This document shows, one piece after another, positions 8,630 to 17,501 of a stretch of DNA of 64,000 bases. The notes under the pieces are model-generated. The model saw only the letters and a program-made list of their open reading frames with translations. It searched no databases and was not told the DNA's origin. This DNA comes from Gemmatimonadota bacterium. Its GTDB lineage: Bacteria; Latescibacterota; UBA2968; GCA-2709665. Position 1 is the stretch's first letter, and each line of letters starts with the position of its first letter. The position numbers and the translations under genes were made by a program. Where the stretch lies: positions 110,544-174,543 of the forward strand of contig JAPPNU010000017.1 of NCBI GenBank assembly GCA_028873695.1, read 5' to 3'.

Positions 8630-10026
8630 CGGAAGGCCTTTCCCGATCGCGGACGACGTCCCGAGTCGCCCGTGGCTTCGATTTCCTCGCCGTTTGCGAG
8701 TGGGATTACCCTTTCGGGAACCTGTTGATCCCCGGTCATCCGCACAGGCAGCCGGAATACGCGTTCTCCGCTCCGGTCGCAGAAATAGAGGCGGGAATCG
8801 GAAGGTTCGCGCGTATGTCCGTCGGCCCAGAAGGCATAGAATTCCGAATGTGCGTTTACGGGCCTGCGCACGTACGTATGGTTATAAATGCTTCCCCGCG
8901 TTGCCGTTCGGATCTTCTCCCACTCGGCACCCTCGTTGCCGCTGGTCCACACGGCCACCTCTCCTCCCGTATTGTAGGGCTGAGGGCCCGTCTCGGTGGG
9001 CGCGATGATCCGCCATGCGCCGTCCGGTTCGATGTGCAGCCCTCCCGCGTCGTAATTGTTGTCGGACGGGAATGCCTCGCGCATTTCCCATTCGTCGCCC
9101 GTCCAACGGGCCGTGGTCCAGATTCGCGGATCGTTCCGGGGACCGGTCTCCATCCCCCGGCTGGTCAGAATCAGGACGACGGGATTGCCATGAGCGTCGA
9201 AATTCAGATCTTTTACGAACACCTGCAGGCCCATTTTCTCGTAATCATGCACGATCGCGCCATTGTCCGGGCACACCAGCGGGAGGTCCACGTCCTCTCC
9301 CGCGGCATTCTTCCAGGTTTCGCCGAAGTCGTCGGTCTGAAGATAATACAGATTGGTCCTGGGCGGGCCCGGCGCTTTGAACGGATGATAGTTGAACCCG
9401 GTACCAACCCGCCTGCCGGTTCGCCAGCTGACCTGGTAGTGACCGTGGCAGATTTTCGACAGCGCTCTGGGAGGAGACCAGTCTGTTCCACCCGGACTGG
9501 TTTGAACGTAAAGGAACCTGCCGCCACGGTACCGGGTGTGCAGAAACAGAAATCCATGGTCCCGAACGTACCAGGGTTGGGGGTAGGAGAAATTCGTCTC
9601 CTGCAGACACTCGAATGCATCCACGGAACAGGGCTTGTCACTCTTGAAGACATACGCCGGTCTCGCGGTTCCGTGCGCGCTTACGAAGACCCATATGTGC
9701 CCCTGGTCGTCCAGCATCAGGACAGGGTTGTCGTGCGCGTCGGCCGTGCCCTTGTCCATTAGGATGGTCGGTCGCGGGACCGTCCCCGTGGCGTGATCGT
9801 AACAGGAGACCATCGCCAGTATCCGGTTCCTGTCCCTGTACGACCCTCCGTAACAGAAAAACGTCTTGTGCGCCGTCTCGGAGTAATATGCCAGCGGGAT
9901 GTGTTTGGCGGTGTAGGTCGCAAATCCCCCGCTGTAATAGACGTATTTGTACTCGTTGTCCGCGGGCGTGTCCCACCACCAGATGCCCCGGTATCCGTCG
10001 TCGGTCTCGCATTTGCCCAAAGACAT
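8626..10026 (-). CDS. BNR-repeat (six-bladed beta-propeller) protein, sialidase-like fold
   Basis: A 466-residue protein matching the BNR repeat-containing family in style: [28 protein letters not shown] at the N-terminus (given here as positions about 11-38), then blades with Asp-box-like turns such as TDDFGETW near 215 and [10 protein letters not shown] near 365. Histidine-aspartate-rich loops ([19 protein letters not shown] near 95, [14 protein letters not shown] near 240) face the expected active-site side. No signal peptide is visible. Relatives occur in polysaccharide-use loci of marine bacteria, some as lyases or glycosidases, but the activity here is unknown. Its stop codon overlaps the rmlA start. 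The shift in the first ATG is supported only by a weak AGGT Shine-Dalgarno. Confidence 0.75.
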   Translation of the reverse strand: MSLGKCETDDGYRGIWWWDTPADNEYKYVYYSGGFATYTAKHIPLAYYSETAHKTFFCYGGSYRDRNRILAMVSCYDHATGTVPRPTILMDKGTADAHDNPVLMLDDQGHIWVFVSAHGTARPAYVFKSDKPCSVDAFECLQETNFSYPQPWYVRDHGFLFLHTRYRGGRFLYVQTSPGGTDWSPPRALSKICHGHYQVSWRTGRRVGTGFNYHPFKAPGPPRTNLYYLQTDDFGETWKNAAGEDVDLPLVCPDNGAIVHDYEKMGLQVFVKDLNFDAHGNPVVLILTSRGMETGPRNDPRIWTTARWTGDEWEMREAFPSDNNYDAGGLHIEPDGAWRIIAPTETGPQPYNTGGEVAVWTSGNEGAEWEKIRTATRGSIYNHTYVRRPVNAHSEFYAFWADGHTREPSDSRLYFCDRSGERVFRLPVRMTGDQQVPERVIPLANGEEIEATGDSGRRPRSGKAFR

Positions 10027-10130
10027 ACCTGTGTAACAATTTGCGTTTCAGTTGTTTTTAAATTCCAATTAAAGTGTTGTTTCAATAATCCGGCACGTCC
10101 CGCCGTCAGGCGTGCACCCGCGGATCCGGG

Positions 10131-11846
10131 TCACACAGGATTTCCCGCGGACGCGCGCCTGAGTGCTTCCGTGGCGGCCAGGTCGATCTCCCGCTTCACG
10201 TTGTCCACCACCACGCCGTATTCGACGCGGGCCGCCTCGAGCGACACGCGTCCCTGCCGCACGTCGTTCAGTACCCGTTCGGGATCGCGGACGCGAGGAG
10301 AAAAGAAGCCCCCTCCGCCGGGAAGCCTCAGCGTGACCGTCTGCCCCGGCTGAAGTTCGTATTTCCCCTTCGGGTGCGGACGGGAACCGTCTGAAAGGAA
10401 GACCTCGCCGACGGCGCCGTTTCCTCCGCCCGCGAAACCGCGCGCCGGGCTCCTGGTGCGGTCATACATGCACGAATGCAGCACTGCCGTGTCGGTGTCC
10501 ATTCGCAGTACCATTTCCTGACCCAGCCCGCCGCGGAATCGGCCCGCGCCGCCGGAATCCGGGCGCAACTCCCGCTTCAGCATCAGAACCGGTGAAACCG
10601 CCTCGATGGCCTCGGCGGGCACCCCTTTTATGCCGCTTGGAAAGGCCGTGGCCGACAGTCCGTCCGATGCGGGCCCGGCGCCCATGCCGCCGGCCGAGAA
10701 AAAGATGTAGGAAAATACCCGTCCTTCCCGATCGTGTCCCTCCAGCTGCGTATTCCACAGCCCGGCCGAGCCGTCTGCCAGAACCCGGTCGGGAATCGCC
10801 CCGGACAGGGCGCCGAAGACCGCCTGGGAGAGAAAGTGCCCGATCAGGTGACGGGCGCCGACGGCGCACGGAAACGTGGCATTCAGAACGGTTCCCGGCG
10901 GAGCGGTAACCTCAACGGGCCGGAAACTTCCGGCGTTATTCGGGACGGCGGGGCTGATTGAACACGCCAGCGGGTAGGTTGTATAGGCGTGGGTGTAGTT
11001 GTAGACCACGTTGATTCCACGGTCCACCTGCGGCGACGTGCCGTCGTAGTCGACGACGAGATCCCGATCCCTTACGCGAATGGAAACCGCGATCTTCAGC
11101 GGATGGTCGAAACCGTCGATGACCACTTCATCCCGGTACGTGCCGTTGGGTATCTCCGCGATCGCGTCCCGCGTGGCGGCCTCCGACCGGTCCAGGATCA
11201 GCGACGCGAGGGACTCGATGTCCTCCATCCCGTATTCCGACATCATTTCCGAGAGCTTCGCGGCGCCCACGTCGTTGCCGGCCTGCTGGGCATGAAGGTC
11301 TCCCGCGACGGCGTCCGGCGTCCGGACGTTGGCACGGACGATTTCAAGCAAATCGCGATTGACGCGCCCTTCACGGAAGAGGAACATGATCGGAATATGG
11401 AGACCCTCTTCAAATACCTCGCGCGCGTCCGCACCCAGCGTCCTGCCTCCGATATCCATGGCGTGGCATGTATTGGCGAACCATCCGACGGCCTTTCCGC
11501 GATGAAACACGGGCGTGACCACGGTGATGTCGTGCAGATGCCCCGAACCCAGCCAGGGATCGTTGGTAAGCAGGCTGTCACCAGGTTTCAGACCGTCTAT
11601 CGGATGTGCTTTCGCAAAGTGTCCGACACAGGTTGCCATGGTATTGATATGGCCCGGCGTGCCGGTTACCGCCTGAGCGACCATATCGCCGGCACGGTTG
11701 AAAATCCCTGCGGAAAGGTCGCCTGCTTCCCTGACCACGGTAGTGAACGAGGCGTGCATGAGCGCGGCGGCCTGCTCGTTCACGATGGATATAAGCCGGT
11801 TCCACAACACCTCGAGCAGAACGGCATCCAGCTTTTCGTCCGGCAT
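10131..11846 (-). CDS. hyuB: Hydantoinase B/oxoprolinase family protein
   Basis: A 571-residue HyuB-type subunit. The start at ATG 11846 overlaps the stop of the upstream hyuA by one base (TAATG), the usual coupling of this pair. The N-terminus LLEVLWNRLISIVNEQAAALMHASF and later blocks (HGIN-type residues GTPGHINTM, LLTNDPWLGSGHLHDI, DIGGRTLGADA, SVRVRDRDLVVDYDGTSPQ, GGGGFFSPRVRDPE) are typical. With HyuA it forms ATP-dependent amidohydrolases for 5-oxoproline, N-methylhydantoin or related cyclic amides, or carboxylases of the acetone/acetophenone type. The substrate cannot be told from sequence. The C-terminal PGGGGFF motif is intact and the length is usual for the family. Confidence 0.88.
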   Translation of the reverse strand: MPDEKLDAVLLEVLWNRLISIVNEQAAALMHASFTTVVREAGDLSAGIFNRAGDMVAQAVTGTPGHINTMATCVGHFAKAHPIDGLKPGDSLLTNDPWLGSGHLHDITVVTPVFHRGKAVGWFANTCHAMDIGGRTLGADAREVFEEGLHIPIMFLFREGRVNRDLLEIVRANVRTPDAVAGDLHAQQAGNDVGAAKLSEMMSEYGMEDIESLASLILDRSEAATRDAIAEIPNGTYRDEVVIDGFDHPLKIAVSIRVRDRDLVVDYDGTSPQVDRGINVVYNYTHAYTTYPLACSISPAVPNNAGSFRPVEVTAPPGTVLNATFPCAVGARHLIGHFLSQAVFGALSGAIPDRVLADGSAGLWNTQLEGHDREGRVFSYIFFSAGGMGAGPASDGLSATAFPSGIKGVPAEAIEAVSPVLMLKRELRPDSGGAGRFRGGLGQEMVLRMDTDTAVLHSCMYDRTRSPARGFAGGGNGAVGEVFLSDGSRPHPKGKYELQPGQTVTLRLPGGGGFFSPRVRDPERVLNDVRQGRVSLEAARVEYGVVVDNVKREIDLAATEALRRASAGNPV

Positions 11847-13933
11847 TATCCCATTCCCTTCACGCGCGTCAGGCGCAGGCTGCCGCACGCCTCTACGGCA
11901 AACGTCCACCCGTGCGGCACGACGGCAGTGGACTCGGCTTCTTCCAGGATTGCCGGTCCGGTCGCTCGAAATCCCGGTTCTAATCCGTATCTGTCGAACA
12001 CGGGCGCCGGATCCGGACCGGATTCCGCGTCGAACAACACCGGGCGAATGCCCTTTACCGCGTCCCCGCCCGTTGATGGCGACAGTTCCGGATCGCCGAT
12101 ATCGGGCTTCGGTCCGGACATCCGTACACGCCAGTGAACGGACTCGATTTCCACGCCTTCGCACGTACGCGTGAATTTGCGGGTATATTCCGTTTTAAAT
12201 CCCTCTCGGATCTCATCCACCCTGTCGGGGCTCAGTCTGCCGCCCGGAATCGGAATCCTGATTTCGTGGCCCTGTCCCACGTACCGCATGTCGGCCGTGC
12301 GTTCAATCCGCATCCGTGACGGCGCCACCCCGGCCTCCCCCAAAACGCCGGCGCCCTCTGTTTCCATTTCTCCGAACAGCGTGTTCAGCCTCGCGTAATC
12401 CATGGCCTCCAGCCGTGCGACGTAACTCCTCGCAAAATCAAACGAAATCGGCGCAAGCATCAGGCCGAACGCGGAACTCACGCCTGCCGTGGGCGGCACG
12501 ATCACCGTACTTATTCCGAGCCGTTCGGCCACGCCGCAGGCGTGCACGGGTCCCGCGCCTCCGGTTGCGACCATGGTATAGCTCCGGACGTCGATTCCGC
12601 GCTCGGCCGCGTGAACCCGCGCCGCGTTCGCCATGTTTTCGTTGACCATCCGGTGGATGCCCCACGCCATACGATCGACGCCCATGCCGAGCCGATCTGA
12701 AAGCCGGTTGACCGCGCTGCTTGCACGGTCGAGGTCCAGCGCCATCTTACCGCCCAGGAAATAACCGGGATTCAGCATACCCAGAATCAGGTCGGCGTCG
12801 GTCACCGTGGGCGCCGATCCCCCGTTTCCGTAGCAGGCGGGCCCCGGAACCGATCCCGCGCTTTCCGGCCCGACGGCCGGCAGCCCCATCTCGTTCAGGT
12901 GCGCGATACTGCCGCCGCCCGCGCCGATTTCGATCATATCCAGTACGGGGACCAGGAGCGGCAACCCGCTCCCGCGTTTGAATCTATAGACTCGCGCCAC
13001 CTCGGACTCGGTTGTAACGGGAAAAACGCCGTCACTGCCAAGCACGGCTTTCGCCGTCGTTCCTCCCATATCGAACGCGAGTACGTGTCTCAGGCTCGAA
13101 CGGCCGCCCCAATAGGCGGCGGACAAGGCGCCGCCGCTCGGACCTGACTCGACAAGACGCACGGGAAACGCCGCGGCCGTCTCGGCAGAGCAAACCCCGC
13201 CGTTGGACAGCATGATATGCAGGGGCGCTGCGATGCCCTTTGCTTCCAGGCCCCCGGACAGACCGGCCAGATACCGGCGGGCGAGAGGCTGGACGTATGC
13301 ATTGGCGACCGTGGTTGACGTCCTGTCGTATTCCCGCAATTCGGGCGACACCTGGTGGGAAGCCGAGACAGATACGCCGGGCATCGCTTTCCTGACAATC
13401 CGGGCCGCCTGGCGTTCGTGTTCCGGGTTGGCGTATGCGTGCAGAAAGCAGATGGCAACGGCTTCCACCTCTTCTTCGAGAAACGAATTGCAAGCCTCCC
13501 GGACAGACGATTCATCCAGGCACTCGAGTACTTCTCCCCTTACGTTCATTCGCCCGGGCGCCCCGAACCTCAGTCTGCGTTCCACCAGAGGTTCCGGCAA
13601 CTCCAGTCGGAGATCATAGATGTCGTATCGACCCTCGCGTCCGATTTCCAGCGCATCACGAAACCCCGCGGTCGTGATCAGGCCGGTTCTCGCGCCCTTG
13701 CGTTCGATCAGCGTGTTGGTCACCAGGGTCGTACCGTGGATGACGCGTTGAACGGCGCCCGCGTCGCTGAAATCCGGTAATGCGTCTATACCGGTGAGCA
13801 CGGCATCGGAAGGATCCGGATACGTCGTCGGCACTTTGGCAACCGACTGGCGGCCGGTATGGCAGTTCAGGAGGACGAGATCCGTGAACGTTCCGCCGAT
13901 GTCAATTGCCAGAACATACTGTTCTTCGGCCAT
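11846..13933 (-). CDS. hyuA: Hydantoinase A/oxoprolinase family protein
   Basis: A 695-residue HyuA-type subunit with an actin-like ATPase core. The N-terminus AIDIGGTFTDLVLL is the phosphate-binding loop, HGTTLVTNTLIERKGA near 65 and FDMGGTTAKA near 290 are the other two family signatures, and GAGGGSIAHL near 340 is the metal-site block. Length is normal (690-720). It lies upstream of hyuB with a one-base overlap, so the two form one unit. Such complexes spend ATP to open or carboxylate cyclic amides and ketones. A second hyuA-hyuB pair at 26.0-29.9 kb is clearly diverged from this one rather than a recent copy. The ATG at 13933 sits immediately behind a run of G, so the exact start is uncertain. 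Confidence 0.9.
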   Translation of the reverse strand: MAEEQYVLAIDIGGTFTDLVLLNCHTGRQSVAKVPTTYPDPSDAVLTGIDALPDFSDAGAVQRVIHGTTLVTNTLIERKGARTGLITTAGFRDALEIGREGRYDIYDLRLELPEPLVERRLRFGAPGRMNVRGEVLECLDESSVREACNSFLEEEVEAVAICFLHAYANPEHERQAARIVRKAMPGVSVSASHQVSPELREYDRTSTTVANAYVQPLARRYLAGLSGGLEAKGIAAPLHIMLSNGGVCSAETAAAFPVRLVESGPSGGALSAAYWGGRSSLRHVLAFDMGGTTAKAVLGSDGVFPVTTESEVARVYRFKRGSGLPLLVPVLDMIEIGAGGGSIAHLNEMGLPAVGPESAGSVPGPACYGNGGSAPTVTDADLILGMLNPGYFLGGKMALDLDRASSAVNRLSDRLGMGVDRMAWGIHRMVNENMANAARVHAAERGIDVRSYTMVATGGAGPVHACGVAERLGISTVIVPPTAGVSSAFGLMLAPISFDFARSYVARLEAMDYARLNTLFGEMETEGAGVLGEAGVAPSRMRIERTADMRYVGQGHEIRIPIPGGRLSPDRVDEIREGFKTEYTRKFTRTCEGVEIESVHWRVRMSGPKPDIGDPELSPSTGGDAVKGIRPVLFDAESGPDPAPVFDRYGLEPGFRATGPAILEEAESTAVVPHGWTFAVEACGSLRLTRVKGMG

Positions 13934-14164
13934 CCCCCAAGGCTCCGATCAAAAGTCCAACGGCATCCGACGCGGCATGATATCCGTACATACCGAAGAC
14001 GTAAATATGCGCCTCGCGACCGTGAATGTCAACTCAAACGCGTGTTCATCAGCCGCAGACGCCAATTGACCGTCGTCCGGGAAGGCGAGGGGTTCTTCTT
14101 CCAGGCGAAAACCAACGCTGACGAATCCATACGCCTTAAAAGATATCCGTTAACGCATTATGCC

Positions 14165-14193
14165 TTGACATCCAGCAGGCCATTATTTAATTT
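14165..14193 (+). promoter_or_regulatory. Sigma70-type promoter for tRNA-Gly
   Basis: TTGACA at 14165-14170 and TAATTT at 14188-14193 are separated by 17 bases. The -10 ends 31 bases before the tRNA. The rest of the 290-base gap after hyuA shows no gene. Confidence 0.65.
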
Positions 14194-14223
14194 TCAACTC
14201 ACCTGGCGCCGCAGAATATCGGG

Positions 14224-14299
14224 GCGGGAATAGCTCAGCTGGTAGAGCACAACCTTGCCAAGGTTGGGGTCGCGGGTTCGAGTCCCGTTTCCCGCTCCA
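14224..14299 (+). tRNA. tRNA-Gly (anticodon GCC)
   Basis: A complete cloverleaf of 76 bases: acceptor stem GCGGGAA pairs with TTCCCGC (14289-14295), the D arm is TAGCTCAGCTGGTAGAGCA, and the anticodon stem CAACC/GGTTG encloses the loop TTGCCAA with GCC at 14257-14259. The T loop is GTTCGAGTC. The discriminator base is T and the CCA end is encoded. A promoter lies just upstream and a terminator hairpin just downstream, so it is a single-gene transcript. Confidence 0.97.
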
Positions 14300-14314
14300 G
14301 TTTTTCACGCGAAG

Positions 14315-14342
14315 GCCCGTTAAACCTGCCTGTTTAACGGGC
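14315..14342 (+). terminator. Terminator hairpin after tRNA-Gly
   Basis: A perfect 11-bp inverted repeat (GCCCGTTAAAC and GTTTAACGGGC) with a 6-base loop starts 15 bases after the tRNA. The following bases are GCTGTTATTATTTG, a modest T-rich tail. Confidence 0.7.
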
Positions 14343-14400
14343 GCTGTTATTATTTGTCGTCCACCCGGCCACCGTTGCGATTCACGCCGGAGGCGGTCCA

Positions 14401-15582
14401 GTGAAAACTGCGCTGCACGACGAATTCGCGCAATACCGCCGCCCGGACACCGCCCTGTGGACGCCGGGACCTCACGCGCTTACGCCTGCTGTCGAACGTA
14501 CAATCCGGTCCTATCGGGCGATCTGCTCCCACCGTTCGAATGACTTCAAGTCCCTGTACACACAGGCGGCGGCCCTCCTGCGCGAAGCATTCCACGCGCC
14601 GGAAGCCTGCACGCCGCTCATCTTCGGCCATACGGGCAGTTACGACTGGGAGATGGTCGCTGTCAATACACCGCCGGACTTTCGGGCGGTGGGCCTCGAT
14701 ATGGGCGCATTCTCCGCCCGATGGGCAGAAGTATTCGTACGGCATGGCCGCGCCGTCGACGTACTTCGCGTACCGTGGGGACATGGAATCGAGTCGGAAG
14801 GGTGGCATACCGCACTGCGGCGAGGCTATGACGTCGCGCTGCTGACACACAACGAAACCGCAACCGGGGTGATGCTTCCCGTCGACGACCTCTGCCGCGA
14901 CGCCCGCCGGCAGTCGCCGGAAATGCTCATCGCCATCGACGGCGTGAGTATCGCCGGCGCGGTTAAGGTGGACATTGGTTCGATGCGACCGGACTACTAT
15001 CTCTGGAGCCTGCAGAAGGATTTCGCGATTCCCGCCGTCGGGTCCGTGATGATCGTCTCGGATCGGGCGCTTGAGGCGGCAGGAAACGTTGCGAAACGCG
15101 GATACGTGCTGGACCTGATCGAATGGCACGTCCGCGCCGCCGACGCGCAGACGCCCGTAACGGTATCCGACCTCATGTTGCGCTGTCTGGTCGCCCGCCT
15201 TGAGGAAATGCTTGACGAAGGGGAAGCCCGCTTCCGGCGGCACAGGGATCTCGCGCGAATGCAGAGGGACTGGGCGGCGAAACACGGACTGGGCCTACTC
15301 GCGCAGCCGGAATTCTACAGCCCCACGGTCACCACCATTCTGATGCCCGACGCCATCCCCGCGACGGAATTCGTCCACGCGGCGAAGACCATGCTGAATG
15401 TACAGATCGCGCCGGGTTATGGCCCGATGCGGAATACCGCCATTCGGATCGCCGCGATGGGTAGTACGTCGGAATCGGAAATGGAACGGTTTCTGGCGGG
15501 GCTATCGCTGGTTTTCAGCAACTGGACGGCCGATCGACGCGGCAGCCGGCGCGGCGGCGGTGTCACGTCAACGAGACCTTGA
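14401..15582 (+). CDS. Class V aminotransferase (alanine-glyoxylate/serine-pyruvate type)
   Basis: A 393-residue PLP enzyme starting at GTG 14401, with GGAGG seven bases upstream. The PLP lysine is in WSLQKDFAIP near residue 212; LIAIDGVSIAGAVKVDIG just before it holds the cofactor-binding aspartate, and FGHTGSYDWEMV near 80 is the phosphate-binding block, where family members have GSGT-like residues. The C-terminal small domain has IAPGYGPMRNTAIRIAAMG, the substrate-carboxylate arginine region. Family members convert alanine plus glyoxylate, serine plus pyruvate, or phosphonate-derived amines; the donor is not clear here. There is no close partner gene: a terminator lies upstream and a rhomboid gene 105 bases downstream. 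Confidence 0.85.
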   Translation: MKTALHDEFAQYRRPDTALWTPGPHALTPAVERTIRSYRAICSHRSNDFKSLYTQAAALLREAFHAPEACTPLIFGHTGSYDWEMVAVNTPPDFRAVGLDMGAFSARWAEVFVRHGRAVDVLRVPWGHGIESEGWHTALRRGYDVALLTHNETATGVMLPVDDLCRDARRQSPEMLIAIDGVSIAGAVKVDIGSMRPDYYLWSLQKDFAIPAVGSVMIVSDRALEAAGNVAKRGYVLDLIEWHVRAADAQTPVTVSDLMLRCLVARLEEMLDEGEARFRRHRDLARMQRDWAAKHGLGLLAQPEFYSPTVTTILMPDAIPATEFVHAAKTMLNVQIAPGYGPMRNTAIRIAAMGSTSESEMERFLAGLSLVFSNWTADRRGSRRGGGVTSTRP

Positions 15583-15687
15583 TGCCACGGGTGCGGGTTC
15601 CGGCGTTATCGGTATACGATTGCAGGTCGTTCACCGCACGCGCGCCAACGGCAACGCAGTGGGTCGCAATCTGAACAGAGGGTCGTT

Positions 15688-16503
15688 ATGCCTCCGACGT
15701 CGATGGTCTGCCCGGGCTGTCGCAACCTGATCAGCACGGAAGAAAAGAAATGTCCGTACTGCGGCGCCTACCGCCCGGGTCTCTGGGGATTCGGCCCCGC
15801 GCTGAACCGGCTGTTCGGATCGAAGATCGACGTTCTCACGCTCATTCCCACGGCATGTATCGTCCTCTACGTGGTGAGTCTGCTCCTCGATCTGGAAGCC
15901 GCCCTGTCCCTGCGCGGCGGCTTTTTCAGCATGCTCTCGCCAGGCCGGATTCCCACGATCATCCTGGGCCTGACGTACGGAAACGCACCCTGGTGGACCC
16001 TGTTCACGGCAATCTACCTGCATGGCGGGTTATTGCATATCCTCTTCAACGTGCTGTGGATCCGGCAACTGGGCCCGGAAGTCGGCAATCTCTACGGGCC
16101 GGCGCGCTATTTTATCATCTTCACGTCGGGCGGCGTCGTTGGATTTCTCCTGTCCAACGTCTTATCCGGCTACCCGACGCTCGGCGCCTCCGGCTCGATA
16201 TTCGGACTTCTGGCGGCCCTCATCGTCTATGGCCGCAGCCAGAAGACCGGTTTCGCCACCCTGATGACGCGTCAGATTTGGCAGTGGGCGATTATGCTGT
16301 TTGTTCTCGGCTTTCTCGTACAGGGCGTCAACAACCTGGCTCACTTCGGCGGATTCGCCGGGGGATGGATCGCTTCCCGGCTCCTCGTCTCAAGCGCGCG
16401 CTGGCGCGAGGGGCGCCTCACCGTGGTGGTTGCCCTGCTCCTTCTCCTGATCACCGGAGCCGGTTTCGTGCTGTCGATATACAACGCGATCCGTAGCCTG
16501 TAG
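15688..16503 (+). CDS. Rhomboid intramembrane serine protease with N-terminal zinc ribbon
   Basis: A protein of 271 residues; ATG 15688 has GAGGG upstream. Cys8, Cys11, Cys22 and Cys25 form a CxxC-x10-CxxC zinc ribbon. A six-helix rhomboid core follows: helix 1 near 50-70, HGGLLHILFNVLWIRQLG with the conserved oxyanion histidine-asparagine region near 112, catalytic Ser168 in GASGSIFG and catalytic His219 in NNLAHFGG. Rhomboids cut transmembrane helices of client proteins within the membrane. The cytoplasmic zinc ribbon may serve in substrate or partner recognition, which is inference. The gene is convergent with the next operon and its true client is unknown. Confidence 0.93.
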   Translation: MPPTSMVCPGCRNLISTEEKKCPYCGAYRPGLWGFGPALNRLFGSKIDVLTLIPTACIVLYVVSLLLDLEAALSLRGGFFSMLSPGRIPTIILGLTYGNAPWWTLFTAIYLHGGLLHILFNVLWIRQLGPEVGNLYGPARYFIIFTSGGVVGFLLSNVLSGYPTLGASGSIFGLLAALIVYGRSQKTGFATLMTRQIWQWAIMLFVLGFLVQGVNNLAHFGGFAGGWIASRLLVSSARWREGRLTVVVALLLLLITGAGFVLSIYNAIRSL

Positions 16504-16618
16504 GTCGCGGGCAGCGGCTACGTCCCGAACGAGCCGGACCGTACCGAACGCCGGGATTCCCCTGGAAGCCCGCGGATTCGCGCAGGGACGTCCAGTGCCG
16601 ACGCTTCACCGCCACGGA

Positions 16619-16636
16619 CGCCGCGGGTCCGCGGCG
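16619..16636. terminator. GC hairpin between convergent genes
   Basis: CGCCGCGG and CCGCGGCG form an 8-bp stem with a 2-base spacer between the convergent rhomboid and PhyH genes. There is no T tract, so a role in termination is uncertain. Confidence 0.3.
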
Positions 16637-16641
16637 ACGGC

Positions 16642-17493
16642 CTACTGGAATTCCCGTTCGGCCCAATCCTCCCGATCTCTGACGACGTCTTCCGGCGCCT
16701 TCCCGCTTCTGGCCAGATGTCCACGGTGGGTACGCATCGTAGGCTGAGTCGCGTCCTGGTACCGCCAGTCCATGCTCCAGCGCACCTTACGTGTCCTGTT
16801 GGGCAGTCCGCAATGGAACATGAGGTTATGAAACAGGACGACGTCGCCGGGGTCCACTTCGATAGAGACCGCCTGCCCCAGGCGCGGGTCCAGCTCCGCC
16901 TGAGAAATTTCAAGGTAATATTCCCGCTTTTCGTGAGGCACGATGCCCAGCCGGTGCGTGCCAGGCACAAACTGCATGCAGCCGTTTTCCTTCGTAGCGG
17001 GTACGAGGGGCGCCCAGACGTTTACCATCCGCAGCGTCTCCACGCCGTCGGCGGCCTGCGCCGTGTATCCTCCGTCCTGATGCCACAGGACCAGCGTCCC
17101 CTTCCACTCGGGAAACTTCGGGCGCGCCGTATAGTTCGGATACAGCCGGATTTCGGGTCCGAGGAGCCATTGTACGACGTCCAGAAGGCGAGGATGAAAG
17201 AACAGATCGAAGAGCCGGGGCCCGTGCAATTCAGGCCGGAATGACGTGGGCGCCAGGTCCATACAGTGTTCGAACAACCGCGCAATGCGGGTTTCGAACG
17301 GCGCATGCTTCAAGGGATCCGCGATTCTTTCCAACGCCAGTAACCGCTGTGCCTGGCGGTCAACCAGAACGTCGAGTTCCTCTCGTACGCCCTCGATTAC
17401 GGTCGATGCCAGAAACGCCTTCAATATCACGTATCCGTCTCGATCGAACGCCTTCTTCAAACCGGTTTCGTCCACCCGCGAAAAGCTTGACAT
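16642..17493 (-). CDS. Phytanoyl-CoA dioxygenase (PhyH) family protein
   Basis: A 283-residue Fe(II)/2-oxoglutarate oxygenase. ATG 17493 is chosen because AGGAGG lies four bases before it; the open frame extends 13 codons further but into the upstream stop region. The iron facial triad is visible: His138 and Asp140 in LWHQDGG and the distal histidine in FHCGLPNRT near 226. NRT and the following KVRWSMDWRY provide 2-oxoglutarate carboxylate contacts. The DRDGYVILKAF start is typical. The family hydroxylates small molecules, from phytanoyl-CoA to ectoine and halogenated or aminated metabolites. It is the last gene of a run with an iron-type alcohol dehydrogenase, 8 bases upstream, that could oxidise the hydroxyl it makes (inference). 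Confidence 0.88.
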   Translation of the reverse strand: MSSFSRVDETGLKKAFDRDGYVILKAFLASTVIEGVREELDVLVDRQAQRLLALERIADPLKHAPFETRIARLFEHCMDLAPTSFRPELHGPRLFDLFFHPRLLDVVQWLLGPEIRLYPNYTARPKFPEWKGTLVLWHQDGGYTAQAADGVETLRMVNVWAPLVPATKENGCMQFVPGTHRLGIVPHEKREYYLEISQAELDPRLGQAVSIEVDPGDVVLFHNLMFHCGLPNRTRKVRWSMDWRYQDATQPTMRTHRGHLARSGKAPEDVVRDREDWAEREFQ

Positions 17494-17501
17494 ATGACCT
17501 C

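Noticed and set aside
10989..12137. Plus-strand open frame of 382 codons
   Set aside because: It lies opposite hyuB and hyuA, whose conserved motifs are clear on the minus strand.
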